NCBI GenBank assembly: GCA_023078555.1
Contig: CM041197.1
Span: 2,204,501-2,268,500 of the forward strand
DNA length: 64,000 nucleotides
Direction: 5' to 3'
DNA from: Ulva prolifera
Taxonomy: Eukaryota > Chlorophyta > Ulvophyceae > Ulvales > Ulvaceae
A model generated the notes under the pieces. It searched no databases. It saw only the letters and a program-made list of their open reading frames with translations, and was not told the DNA's origin. Positions 25,656-38,110 of this stretch are shown here, one piece after another (the first letter of the stretch is position 1; every line of letters starts with the position of its first letter). The translations under genes were made by a program, and so were the position numbers.

Positions 25656-25815
25656 CTGGCAGCGCTTGAACGTGAGGTGAGATGACCTGGGCACCTCGAT
25701 ATCGCCAGCCGGGCTGAACAGGCTCAGCACGGCACCGCGGCTTGTGCATTCCACAGTCAGGTTGAAGTGTGGCGGGAGCCGCAGCGGCTCCGCCGCCTCG
25801 AAGGTGAGCTCCTGG
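17376..25815 (-). CDS. Membrane receptor-like protein kinase, TKL type (5' end unresolved)
   Basis: Predicted membrane receptor kinase. Exons, minus strand: 25815-25656, 25080-24928, 24599-23069, 22744-22524, 22307-22125, 20262-20009, 19405-18952, 18638-17376; all phases agree, about 1405 residues. The first exons and the start of the third form an ectodomain. One transmembrane helix (VWEVLVAALAILTLVAVVTA) lies near 23960-23885, followed by a low-complexity juxtamembrane region. The kinase domain has the P-loop LGRGGFGVVYHG split by an intron, VAIK lysine, catalytic loop HGDLNPSNVLL, TDFG and an APE-type motif (TAPEV). HGD instead of HRD makes it a non-RD kinase, as in many algal TKL kinases. 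A low-complexity insert of over 100 residues separates YAFGIVMWEI from the last helices (ACLTADPAERPKF). A long disordered tail follows. The signal-peptide exon was not found; the two most upstream exons are less certain than the kinase exons. Confidence 0.8.
20425..20512 (-). mobile_element. Diverged copy of the (TTTAC)n-tail retroposon
   Basis: Inside the 1.86-kb kinase intron. On the minus strand it reads GGTGGTCCCATCCATTCAGAG, then CTGTCAATGTCCC and a degenerate CACTTACTTCACATTG tail. It matches 733-815 and 39856-40023 with many differences. Confidence 0.45.
21983..22025 (-). mobile_element. Degenerate TTGTAA-end retroposon copy
   Basis: Plus-strand TGTCACAAAGTCGGAGCGGC followed by TGGTAGCACCCGC resembles the reverse complement of the retroposon 3' end. 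It lies in the kinase intron between the exons at 22307-22125 and 20262-20009. Confidence 0.35.
25624..25653 (+). repeat. Poly-G run (30 bases) at a kinase splice donor
   Basis: On the coding (minus) strand this is a run of 30 C starting right after the donor GT of the exon ending at 25656. It gives a donor of the form CAG|GTCCCC. Confidence 0.9.
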
Positions 25816-28800
25816 CTGCAAGGTCGGCGCGGGAGTGAGAGCTTGAGCGCATATGGTAGCTTGGTAGCCAGGGGCGTTGCGTGATGCATGCGTCACGCGG
25901 GTCGGGATGCAGAGCACATGCAGTACGCATGCAGATCATGCACAGACAAGAAACCAAATCTAGTTCGGGTGGGTCACGTCTCTGACAGAGCATTGGCTTT
26001 GCGGCGTGGGGCGGGATGGCCCACACATGGTGGGTGGGCGGGAGTGAATGTGAAGTGGATGCGGGAGACGGATGGGGTGGCCAGTGTGACGCTGCTCTGC
26101 CGTGTTGTTATCGTTCGTGAAGGGTGAGGGCTGGCCCGCCGGCTTGCCGCAATTCGCCGATGTCCAGCCGGTCCAGCAGAGACGCGAGCACTGGCCGCGT
26201 CCAGCAGAGAATGGACGCATCACGTGAGGAACATCCCCCTGACCGATGTCATCAGGGATTTGGCAGTTTCAAAGCTGGCAGCGAACACAGCTTCCAGGTG
26301 TCAAGAGTCCGGTCTGAGTGAGGCGAGACAGAAGTGCTGATGTGCGAGTCAGGCGATGACGCCAAGCAAACGCAAACGAGGCACGGATGTGCAGTAGCAT
26401 GCGTGTTTCGTGCGCCTGTTTGTGTCCTTCGGTGCTGCCTGCCTGGCTGGCTTTGTCCTTGTAACACATGTGCAGTGGTGTTACGCATCACAAGGTCACT
26501 CTGAGCGTGCAGTAACAGAAGCCTGACCCACTGTGCCCAGTGCTGCATTCAATGATGCAAGACCGTGAATTGACTGACAAGAACTCGGGCTACTGTATGG
26601 CAGAGCACCTGCTCAGATCAACCAACATACATCAGCAACCTGCGAATGATGCAAGGCGGTGCATGTGTGTGAATTTCTGGTTGAAGGCATGACGGGGACG
26701 CTGCTTCCTGTATGATTAGCATATCAGGGATTCGATGAACACGCATGATGAGCGTCGCGTGATCGATCATGCGAATGCTTGTTGACGACTGGATTTGTGC
26801 ACCAGGCCTCTACGGGTACCATACCATGCCTGATACCAGCGCTGACCCGCGAAAGCATGACGACACCCAAATGTAGACAATTGCAAAGCACGTGCGATAT
26901 ACTGCACCATACGTTCACACATGAAATGTCGATGTTTCTTGCCCGTCCGGCCAACACCAACCGCTGCCATCTGCATCGTGGGGTCAAGCCAGGCCGGCCA
27001 GGATTCTGCGAGTGGGTGAATATTTCTACATACTGGAGATGTGCATCAGATTTCGCGTCGAGCCATCGGAGAGCACTCGCGGTTGCTGACCACATCATGT
27101 CGGTGTCCGTTTCCACGATGACAACGTGCACAGTGTGGCCTGTCACATATCCGCGACGACGATCATGACGAGAATAATATACTGCGAAATTGTGCGAGTG
27201 GGATTGGTCAAGGACAGCTCGGGCGGGGCCAAACATAACGTCACCTATGTAGCGTCCATGCATCCATCCGCCCGTTCGTGGAAGCACGTCTTAACTGGCT
27301 TTGCAATACAGTACCGTCTGTGACAGGAGATGTGGATTGCGAAGTGTGTTGATGGTGACAATTTCGAACGTGAGCCGCGATCACATCATGTAACGTCGCC
27401 ACGTGCATGTTGAGACCAGGGCAGTGTCACTTCACACGCCCAGAGTGCTCAAGCAGAACAGCAAGCGAGCTCGCCTGGGTCTATGTGAAGCTAGAATACA
27501 TGATGGTCAGTGGATGATGACGCCATGTACCCAAGTGTCACGTCAAATTGCCGGAAGCAGGACACGCGACAAGACAGAGCTCTTCGCCTGTGGCGATCGC
27601 CCTCGCACTCGTCTACCGTAGACGAAACAGCATACGCCGGATGAACGCTGATCCAGTGGCCTAATGCCAAAGTTGGCTCTGGCAGTCAGAGATACAGAGA
27701 CGTGCGCACCCGTCCTTAGTCGAAACACAGACATGTGCTGCCCTGGTATTGTTCTTAACTGCCCAGAGAATGTCCTCTGCGTCTTCAGCTGGCAAGCATG
27801 GACGTAGTGCTTGAGGTCCAGGGCTGCTGTCCGATGGAGCTGCAACGACGAGATCGATGCGAAAGCACAGGAAGTGGTACACGAGCAGCAACGCAACGCC
27901 GGCTTTCGGCATACAGCAGATGCTAAAGTACATAGATCTATCTAGCAGCCAATCAGAAGGCGCATACTTTGCTCACATACTGTCAAGTGAGGCGAAGTCC
28001 TGGGCTGGAACAGTATACACAGTTGTGAACAGCACTGCCGCATCAGGGACGTGTTTTCTTCCCGTGCCGTCGGAGGGCCGGTGAAGACCACGACATTTCT
28101 ATCCCTCGGAATTACATCGGACTGCTGCGTGTTGCATGCCTGGAAGTTGGCGGAAGAAGCTGGTGTGCGCATTCGTAAACACAGCATCGGCTGCCGGTGT
28201 CCAGCAGTGGTCGCCACGGCCAACGCTCTTTCTGTAATCTCGCGTCACCCCCGGGACAATCCAAGGACATATCCTTCCGCCTGAAGTCAGCAGGGAGGCT
28301 CGCTCCTGGCTTGGGCTGCGGCTGTGACGATATACGTCTGCCTCATCCAGATATGTATACATACAGAGGATGGCGTGCAAGCGAAACACACGCGCATCGC
28401 ACGGTGTATCTCGAGAGACACCCATTCCTTCGGGGCTTCTTGCGGGCGTGCACACTGCGTTTATGCATCAGTGTGCGAGGCGCAGCGGGGCCATCGAAGC
28501 TTCAGGGCGACCACATGCATGCATATCGCGCAGGACGTACATGTGCACCCGCATGAGCGTCACGAGCGCACGCCAGCTGGCGTCGACCAAGATATTACAT
28601 GCATGAACCGGCCTCGCATGCACACGTGAGTATATCTAGACAAGTATATACGTTGTGGAGATATTTCGACATCACCTGCGCCAGGAGAGTGCATATGCTT
28701 CCACACCAGCCTCCCTCAAGGCGTCAGCCTCCTGGGCCGAACGTGCATCAGATCATGCAGGTCAACGCTGTTGCGATAGCTCCGTTGCCGCGGGAAGGGC

Positions 28801-30934
28801 AGCGCCGCGATATGCATTCCGCGCATGCATTGTGACTGCGCCCGCAGCCTGAGGCACACCAGGAATGCTAGGGCGCCGTGCGCACAGTGACGGCGCCAGA
28901 TTCACACAGCTGCGTGTGTGGTGACAGCACGCCACCCTGGGCTCACAGCACACCGAGATGCATAGAGATGCCTGCGCTTCACCGTGACGTCATGATCACG
29001 GCGTGGCCATGGTGTGGCTAGCAGCTGCTTCACTGGGTGCTTAATGAATACAGTGGCTGCTCCATTGGGATCAGGATAGAGGCCACACATATCTGCAGAC
29101 AAATGCGTGGGTTTTTGTTTGGCTTTGCGTGCGCTGATTGTAATAGTGGCAAGGGCACAGCAGTGGTTGTGTTTGTGTTCGAACACAAAGATCTTGCACT
29201 GCTGTTTGCTGGTGTCGCGGTGCATGCAAGCCTCCCGGGGCCCCACCATCATCCTTGGAACACACATCCACACAGTTCAATCACATGCTACCTGCAAGGG
29301 GGCATCAAGGCTGCTGCGGACAACGCGGCCCATGCAACACGGCTCGGAATATATATCTCCCATGTTACAACGATCATCACCAGATCTTGAAAACCAGCCA
29401 CCCTGCCGGCGCGGCGACATCTCCCAAAGTAGACTCCTATCAAAGACTAGGTGCCCTTAAATTAACGGACAAAAGGTAACACAATTCTAGAATGCTGTAT
29501 TTCCGGCGGGATCATGATGAAAGCACTGCAGAGTTCTACCTAGGTGTAAGGCGCGGGGCGACACAGCACAGCATGCAAAGCATGCTAAGCAGACCAGGCC
29601 ACCCCACACGTGCGCAGCGCCACACCTCGCGGCATCGCCGCAAGGCCATGGCGACTGCAACTGAAATAGGCCCTCCCGCCACGGGCAAAAAGAATAAAAA
29701 TAGCCCCTGGGAACAGGTACAGAGCCCTGCCGACAATGGCAAATGGGGAAAGGGTGCGCAGCCGCAGCTGCTGCACCTGACATCGGCGCCACGAGGGCGT
29801 GTGATATCACTTGAAATAGTCCAGGAATTTCGGCGATGGCGCAAACAGCACACATGTCTGGGCTCTCGATGCAGCCATGATGGCCGCCACAGCGCCAGCA
29901 CAGTGCCACCGTCACGGATTTTGATTGAAAAACTTTCCGCGGTGGGACAGCACTATGGTTGTGGTCAGGGGTCAGGAGGCGATATATCGATGCACCGCTC
30001 GGGCCAGCTAGCAGCACCCCGCCAAGGAACCTTCCCGCTACGGCTGCAGACCTCTAGACAAAACATGGCCATGGGGTAGGCGCTGCGCGCTTCCTGCAGC
30101 GCTACGCGCCTCTACTTTGTATTATTTCGAAATAATAATAACAGAATTCTGTTGTCTTCAAAACAGCGCAGTGCCTGCAACGCCCTTCAATCAGACACTC
30201 TTGCCAGCGTATACATAGCCTCATCCACATTCGGTGGACAGGGTCCATGTGATCCCCGCCAGACCCTGCGCGAGGCACCCCAGAGCTTGGGGGCGGACCT
30301 TCCCCCAGTTGTGCAGCCGGCGGTGGCCCCGAGCCTCCGCAGCACGGCGGCGCAGCATGCACAGCACGGCCGACACACCGCTTCCGGTGTGGCACCCCGC
30401 AGAGTGACGATCCGCCGCAACTTGCCTTGAAGGAGGGCGGCAGCGGCGTTTGCCAGCGGCGCTCAGTTGTCATACTGCATACCACACATGCATATGGGGA
30501 TCAGCGAGGGACCACAGAAGGAAGGGCAACAACCTCGCGGCACACGCGAAGCATCCGCCTTTAGGCTGCTACCACACACACTTGTCTCAACATGGCCCCC
30601 GCAGGACAGGGCCACCACAGGGCCACCACAGGGCCACCACAGGGCCACCACAGGGCCACCATGCCACAGCACTGGGGCAGCACGACGCGGAGCTTGCACA
30701 AGCACACAGACACAGGTGCCCACTGGCAAGAATCCGTTGTTCGAACAATGGCAGCATGCATCTCGGACGCATCATCACCACTCGTCCGATCCCGGACATC
30801 AGAGTCGTCCGTGCCCCTGTGGACATGGCTGCACAATCACGCACACGTACTGTAGTACAGCAGCCCAGCAAGTGGGCTGATGTATGCCGTGTTGTGCTGT
30901 GCCAAACATGCAGCAAGGCCTCTAAGGCCTCTAA
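25816..30934. other. Gene-poor region, no recognised gene
   Basis: This should contain the missing first exon(s) of the kinase gene near 25.8-26.6 kb, but none could be fixed. A minus-strand frame near 26.2 kb (ASLLDRLDIGELRQAGGPAL) is suggestive, but has no good splice sites. A 187-codon minus-strand frame at 26724-27287 has no ATG at its start and no recognised domain. Bases 30607-30660 hold five GGGCCACCACA units in tandem. Confidence 0.45.
26397..26464 (+). mobile_element. Truncated TTGTAA-end retroposon copy
   Basis: Ends CGGTGCTGCCTGCCTGGCTG then GCTTTGTCCTTGTAA, the family 3' end. The following CACATGTGCAGTGG resembles CACGGATGTGCAGTAG about 85 bases upstream, a possible decayed target duplication. 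The left boundary is approximate. Confidence 0.55.
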
Positions 30935-33180
30935 CTATACCGGAGGGAGGGCTTGCAGGCGGTGTGGCCATGGGGAACGCACCGCGTCGGCGTAGGAGTC
31001 CCCGTACGTCTCCACATCCGCCGAGCCCCGCACGGCGTCGCTGGCATCGCAGAACTCCGTCCACGTCACCTCGGCGCTCACGGCGGTGGCCACATCGGCG
31101 TAGATCGCGGTGTCGCTGAAGGACACACAGTCCGCGTTGACCGCGGCCTCGGCCGCGGCTTTGGAGTACACATCGACAAACACACGCGCCGCGCAATCCA
31201 CCGCGGCCTCGGCCTCTGAGACCTGGTTACCTGCACGCATGACATCCATGCATTGTCTGACGTGCCAAGAAGGAGCAGCCGGGCCATGTGAGCACGAGGC
31301 GCCCTCCAAAAAATACAGCCAGAACCAAAACCAGCCCAGAAGAGCAATTTCGGGCACAGCAGAACAACGCAGCACGCTCGCAGCCAGGCAGAAGCGCCAT
31401 GAACAAGCAGAGCCGAGCGCGCGATCTCGTCCTGTGGCTGCGAGTGGCTCGCGTACGCGTCCGCGGAGCGTACCAGTGGCGCAAACGGCTGCGGCGGCGG
31501 CCGCGTAGACGTCCGCGATGAGCGTCTTGACCACCGCCGCGTCCCCGAACGTCCACGCGGCGGCGTTGTCGCAGCTGCAGGAGGCAAAGGCGTGGGCGGT
31601 GGCCTCGGCGTGCGCGGCGGCCGCGGCGACCTCGAACGCGTACGCGGTCGACTCGGAGTAGGCGCAGCCGTTCGCGCGGCCGCCGCCACTGACCTCTGTC
31701 ACACACGAGGCCGCCGCCTTGACAGTCGCCTGCAAACAGAGGTGATGCCGTGTTTGTGCCGTGCTTGTGTACCAGAAGAGTGAGCGGGGATCGACAAACA
31801 CAGCAGAATCATCTTTCTAAACAGTCTGTTCCATACCTGTCATACATGTCATATGATGAGTGTGCGCGTGCAAGTGCATGCATGCAGCATGTGAGGGCTG
31901 CTGACAGTGGCAGTCAAGCGCAGGTACTAGCAGTACAGCAGCAGCCATGGCGCCTATGGACGTGCACATCTGGCTAAGCTTCACATGCATGGTGGAGGGG
32001 CAGCGGGGGCGCACTCTCGCCCAGGCGGCGGCCACGTCCGCCATCTCCTCCTGCAGGCTCACCAGCGAGCCGTCCCACGCTGGGTCACACACGTCGGCCA
32101 CGAGGTCCGCAACTGCACCCCACAGCCACGCCTGTCTGTTTCACAATGTCTGCCTGTGTCACAATGTCTGTCAGGTTCACAATGTCTGTCGGTTTCACAA
32201 TGTCTGTCGGTTTCACAATGTCTGTCTGTTTCACAATCGAAGCACTCAACATGTGGCGCATGCATGTCATGCATGTTCAGGCGGCGCTGCGATGGGATCG
32301 TATGTGAGTGCCGCTTAAGCGTTTTGTTGTTTTTCCAGCCGGCAGCGTCAGGCTGTGGTAGTGGCTGTGCCACAAACAATCTGAACAGCAGCTACACCGG
32401 AGGACACAAGCTAAGTAAATCCAGATCCACTGTAGTTTACAACTGGAAGCAACTGGAAGCAAGCACACCAAGTGCTGCACTGTGGAAAGTCGGACACTTC
32501 AGCGCTGGCCACAAGGCCGGTGCGGCACTTGAGGGACCACTGAGACAAATGAACCGATGTTCTGATCCTGGCGGAGGTTCCTGCGATACTATCTGCCTCT
32601 CTGACATTGATCTCGCAACATATACCGCACGAAGGTGTAAAGCTACATGCATGTTTCAGATCACAACGCCTGGTAGTATAAATTAAATCATACCAATTGG
32701 TGCTCTAGAGCTACCATGCAATGGTCCAAATCCTTGATGTTCACAACCGAGTTCAGGGTTCAGAACACTATCATATCGCATGATACATAACACGAGGGGC
32801 TCTTCCAGTTAACTGGACTCTTCCAGTGCACAACTTTGGCCCAAGTCTGGTGTCTTGTCTTCGAATTCCCACACGCGCGCATGTGATCACACATCATGAT
32901 CACACACGTACGCGTGGGCCCGCGGTTGACGACTCGGAGGGGCGCACCGGCGGAGGTGTAGCCGTCAAGGCTGCCGGCATACGCGTCCGCGGTGGCCAAG
33001 GCAGAGCAGGAGGCCTTCGCGGAGCCGCTGCGCGTGCCGGAGCCGCCGGAGGTGCGGCGCGACGACTGGCGGCCGCCTCCATGGTCCGGCAGGCCGCCGG
33101 AGAAGCCGCGGAAGCGGGTCTGCAGCTGCGCGGTGGCGCAGGCTGCGGCCGCGGCCAGCAGCACTGCAGTGATCAGAAAC
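30935..33180 (-). CDS. Secreted alanine/cysteine-rich protein, paralogue of the 3816-5621 gene
   Basis: Function unknown. Exons, minus strand: 33180-32948, 32112-32015, 31729-31474, 31230-30935; phases agree, about 293 residues plus a short missing start. Donors are GTGCGC, GTGCGC and GTACGC. The first exon gives a hydrophobic signal-like FLITAVLLAAAAACATA, then a Gly/Ser/Arg linker in place of the Asn-Glu-Gly tract of the paralogue. The Ala-rich domain follows with conserved Cys; blocks such as GRANGCAYSESTAYAFEVA match GNAFGCASASATAEAWAAA. No in-frame ATG exists before the signal segment. The exon begins after a CACCTGCAG acceptor in the same phase as the paralogue, so a small upstream ATG exon is likely. 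Near the end GCG|GTGCGT could be a donor; if used, the last 15 residues change and the stop lies further downstream. Confidence 0.65.
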
Positions 33181-33246
33181 CTGCAGGTGAGGCCAGCGGT
33201 GAGGGTCACGTCCTGATCGTGTGGCGGCTGGTGCTGACGAGGGGGG

Positions 33247-33310
33247 GGTGTAGCAATGGATGGGGGGGTGTAGCAATGGATCGGGGGGGTATATATAGCA
33301 ACGGATGGCA
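33247..33310 (-). promoter_or_regulatory. TATA-like box with triplicated 20-bp motif
   Basis: Bases 33290-33297 read TATATATA (minus strand GCTATATATACC), about 110 bases before the signal-peptide exon of the minus-strand gene. Three near-copies of TGTAGCAATGGATGGGGGG overlap it in tandem. The position suits a core promoter, but no ATG lies between it and the exon at 33180, so the link is tentative. Confidence 0.35.
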
Positions 33311-36300
33311 GGCGCTGTTATGCTGTGGGGGCTGTGGTGCTGTGCTGCGCTGTAACATGCATCCATAGGCATCACATGACGAATTGTACAATTGCAAGCA
33401 GAGCAAGCAGCTCTGTGTGTGAATGCTCAGACAACAGGAAAACAGAGGTGCACCATGGTGACAATGGGGGGCTGCTGCGCTGCCAGTCACTGATGATTAC
33501 TTATGCCAGCACTGTCTGCTCGATGACTAACTGACTAACTGCCTGCGGATCCGGAGTATGCACACATGTGCAAAATCATCATGCAATGATGATGCCAAGA
33601 TGTGAACATGTGAATCTTGCGACTGTTGTGCTGTCCAGATATCTTGCACTGGCAGTCGGAAGCCTAGCTAGCTCATGCTAGAGTTCAATATGATATCAGT
33701 ACTATGTAGTACACCCAGTTGAAAAAATAAAATGCATTGCGCCGTGATCCGATCCAGCTAAGCTGGGCCAGCTCACTAAGCCCTGGGCCGTGCCTATGAA
33801 ATCATCGACTCGGTCCAGGTCACCGAAGTCGACATACGCGGTACGATGCGATCCTGGAGGACGCGATCCTGGCGGACTGAGGTGTGGGCGCGGTTGTAGT
33901 GTGTTCGTGTGGGTATGCGTGTGTTGCTTTTGATTCGGATGAGATTTGGTTTTGGAAGAACATACCTAGGCCTGTGCACAAGCTGAAGCTGCAGCTGGGC
34001 ACGTGCGCTGCGATTGATCAAGATCTAGCGCTACCTAGCCCGGGCCAAGAGGGGTCCAATGGAAACTGCGCGCAGTTGCGGACCGCAGGCGCCTCCCACC
34101 AAAACTCACAATCTCTGCAGCTACTAGTATAGTATACCTATCTAGACAATGTGCATGCCATAGGGACGCACGGCTGGTGAACGCGGCCAGCTTCGCGATC
34201 ACAACGTCGGCAGGCAAAGCAGCATTGCTGTTATTTGTAAAGAAGTGGTTGGCCGCCAGTTGTGACCGCGCGGAAAATAAGCCGTGGTGTGACTTGTGCA
34301 TGGGTCACTGGTAATAGGTGCGAGAGCACAAGCGTACGCGATCGCGTATGCCGCTCCGAGTCGAACGGCAGACCAGCGGTCGCGAATTGCGCTGCCGCGG
34401 CAAAGCGAGGTTCCGCCGTAGCCGTAGCGCGCCACACGCACAGGTGTAGCGCTCGGCCGAGCTTACGTACTTAGCTACCGGTGGCCATGGGCGCTGATGT
34501 GCCACGGATAGATGCGTCCACGCTGGAAACGCGTGCGCTGGAGTATCTGGCCAAATATCAAACGGGAACTTCGTCACGGGATTGACTGCTCGACTGGACG
34601 AGGCGTTCGTGTGCTGTCCGTGACGACAGTCAGGTGCACGTGAACGGGTGGACCTGCCGATCGGCAGCAAACTCGAGCGCGCGCAACAGCAGCTGTTATA
34701 TAAATTGCGCAAGCCAACACAGATATTTACAAAGGAGTAAACGGGAGACAAACACCACAAAAGAATCTCTTCCGAAACAACAGCAACGTACACACACACA
34801 CAAGCACACTACAACCGCGCAAGCCAACGCAAATATGTATGGGGCATCCGGCGAGCTCGGGATGCATTTTCGCACGCATCCGCGACGATGAAGCGTATGC
34901 GTCTCCAGAACTCCGAAAAGAATCGGGGCTATCTCTTGATACCGGTGGCATCCAGTAACAGGCGCTCGCCTGGAAGTATCTGTTTACAGTGAACAGGAAG
35001 AGACAGACGCTGTGCACAGCAAAATACTCATCTGTAACATGAAAGAGGGCAGCCCTGCTGCAGCAGCGGCGGTCGAAGCATGTACACGTGGCGGCCGCTC
35101 CCCACATCGGCCGATCGAATCCGCTATTCGCGATCGCCCGTATCGACAGGTTCCATGCTCTACACACGCCTCCACCCGTCGTCGTCATCGGGAAGCGCAT
35201 ATGCATGCAGCACATGTACAGCATCGCCACAGTCTGTGGTCCCGAGTGCGGGGTTCGACGCAGTTACGGCAAGCAGTGTTACAGCGCTTGAGATTATCTC
35301 ATGATGGCTCCTAACGAGCTGCGTCAGCTACACGGCACAAAGCGCGCGCATTTGCAGGCAATTCGTTGAAAATCTCGATCGCGGCGTGTGGAAACTGAAA
35401 AACACAGCAGCTGCGCACGCTAGCGTTCGCTGCATCTAGCGCTTCTCGGCGCCGCGACTCGAGGGCGCGCACAGACCACAAATCGCAACACATCGAAGCT
35501 GCAGAGCCATACATGATATTGCCCCAACAACGCGTGCGCACCTCGTCATCGAGCCTGAGTTCCTTCGAGACGACGGGCTTGGCTTTCGGCAGTGGCTACT
35601 GTAGTAGAAGCCCAGGACGTTGAAGAGCTAGGTGCTTGTGGCCGAGGAGCAAAAGCACGCAGGTGGTGGTGGAGCGAAGCTGATGCCAGGTGACGGCCGC
35701 GACCAGCAGACAATGGTATAGACACCTGCGGCGCGTGGTTTGTCGCTGTTCACCTCGTCGCTATCTGTGTGGCCCACGGCAGCTTTACAAGTCTACGCGA
35801 GCGGTGTGAGCTAGAGCAAGCTATAGCTAGGGCTGCGCCGTGCGAGCCTGCGCAGGAACAGTGCGGAGGCAGCGGACACGAGTCACGTGAGCTTGTGACG
35901 TCGATCTAGAGACGCTACCGCTAGTGCTGCTCGGGCATGTGGAGATATCTTTAAAGAAATTTCATGTACAACTTGATGGACAGACGCAACACCAGGCGGG
36001 TAGCACAACGTTTTCTCGACAAACACACGCGCATGTTTATATGGTCTGTGTTACAGGAGTGCGTGCCAGGCTCGGCATCAACCGCCGGACCTGCTGGGAT
36101 GCGTGGTTCCAGCTGCAGCGTCCATGGCCATGCATGCTATGCATGGCGTCACCATACGTACGAACTGCGGAGTCCCGCCGTCGTGACCGCTACGGGGTAT
36201 TCTCGCGCAAACTCGACACGTGTACGGACGCACAGTCCTTGCTTCGGAGTAGATCGAATTCTCAGGAGGGCCGCCGCGGTAGCGGGAGCTGGTCCTTGGC

Positions 36301-38064
36301 ACACGCGCGCATCACGCGCGACCTTGAGGTGGGGCTTCGAACAATCAGCCGCGTTATAATGGCTTATAATGGCTCTCGTGCACACCGGTGCGCATGTGGT
36401 AGATTACAAAAGAGCACTTCGACGTACGTCGCCATGGGTCTGACGCTCCACGGCTGGATAGAGGCGCACAGCGGGGCTGCTAGCTATAGCGGCATGAGGT
36501 TGTCATCATATGATGTATGCAGCTGCGGTGATGCATGCAGCTGCCGTGCACAGCTCGGCAGCGAGGCATTAATTAAGTTAATGTTTGACACCACTGTAGC
36601 GGTGCGGCGTCATATGAGACATCTAGACGGAGATCCGTCGCGCGGTGCGTCAGCACGAGGTGGTGCCTCGTGACGTCGCATTGTGTACAGGGGTGACGTG
36701 ACCAACTCGGGACGGGCCCTCGGCGGGTCGAAGTGTCGAGACCAGGTGAGCGACGCACCCTTGCAATTGGCTTCGGTCACTACGGCCGTCGTGGCGAAAG
36801 GGAAGTTACGGCTGTGCATCAACTCTGCCGGCCTGTGGCTCAGCAAGCGCGTTTATGATCGGCAAGCCATCGGCATCGATATCGCCGCGGGGCAGTTCCT
36901 ATTTCGAGACCACTTGCTCAGTAGTCGTGGGGTCACGTTCGAGCGCCTGCGCGTGTGGTCAGGGTCGAGCGTCTTCGTCACACAGCGGACGCACGCGCGG
37001 CGAGCTACATGTTCGGATCCAAAAATCTGCGATACATCGTAAACGCATGGCGTCCTTTTCTTGCATTTAAGATTGCGTTCAGTGCGCTATGCAGAGTCCC
37101 GAGTCTTCTGGCGCCTGTCGATGCGCGGCCATATGCACATGCATGCAGGTGAACGAGTGCTCTCGAGGCCGGCAGGGTCGCATGCCGACGTCGACGATGG
37201 CGATGGCGGATGTACGAATTGGAAACCCCCACCCTTACGAGATGTAGCCAGCAGCGAACAGGCAGGCCGCCCATTGCGAGGAGATATGGTTAACAAACGC
37301 GACTCGGATCCGGAGCTGCGAGGCTGCAAACCGACGAGTCTGCGAGGAAGGCAGCGAGGCGCATATGCGGCCGAAGGGGGTGCGTCGTTGCAGCGCACGG
37401 GCGGGTACGTACAGGTACCACACCACTGGGGGGCGCGGATGCCGCCCAGTTGATGCATCCCAGTGCACATGTGTGATGCATGTGTGATCGCACACCCTAG
37501 GCCTCACGGGCAGCCACGGCGCGCCGCGGCGCCGGACGAGCTGCGACATGCGACGTGCACCGACATCGGGGCCTGTGCGAATTAATTCTGCACCGCAGGG
37601 TTCTGCAGCGCACGTGCGTTTTGCGCTATTCTGCTAATCGTATGGACTCTATCCTAGCGCTGCAGGAAGATAGTGCTAGCTGTATACATGTCTGAATGGC
37701 AACCACGTACGTGGCCCACAGGCCTTGCATGACGTTCATCACTGAGTGGGAATGGCCATTGCCTCCAGTGACTGCCCTCAGCCGCGACATGGCACAATGC
37801 ATCACCAGGGGGCTGGGGGGTGAGGTACCTCACGTGGCACATGAGGCAGGGTTGTCACGGTGCTGCACAGGGTTTAAAACCGGAATTCCGGTCACACTAG
37901 GGTTCTGTGTGGCCCCCACAACCCGGGTGGCCGTGATAAACACCCCAGCGTATTTCTTTCAACACCTGTGCGCCTGAAGATATCTCGCAATCGACACTTT
38001 GTTTGAACACAGCCTGAATCAGCGGGCATCATTGTTTGCAAGCATCAGCCTGAGGCTCAAATAC
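33311..38064. other. Gene-poor region, no recognised gene
   Basis: About 4.7 kb with many short frames and many CpG-rich palindromic hexamers (CGATCG, GCATGC and similar). No domain, RNA gene or repeat family was recognised. Composition at 34-37.5 kb resembles that at 7-8.7 and 26.7-28.7 kb, which may be old transposon sequence. Confidence 0.4.
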
Positions 38065-38071
38065 ACACAAG

Positions 38072-38110
38072 CCTGCGTTGCTGCCCGCCTCGCCGCCTTT
38101 GTCCTTGTAA
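38072..38110 (+). mobile_element. 39-bp TTGTAA-end retroposon copy
   Basis: Reads CCTGCGTTGCTGCCCGCCTC then GCCGCCTTTGTCCTTGTAA. ACACAAG stands before it (38065-38071) and again across its right end (38110-38116), consistent with a short target duplication. Confidence 0.6.
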
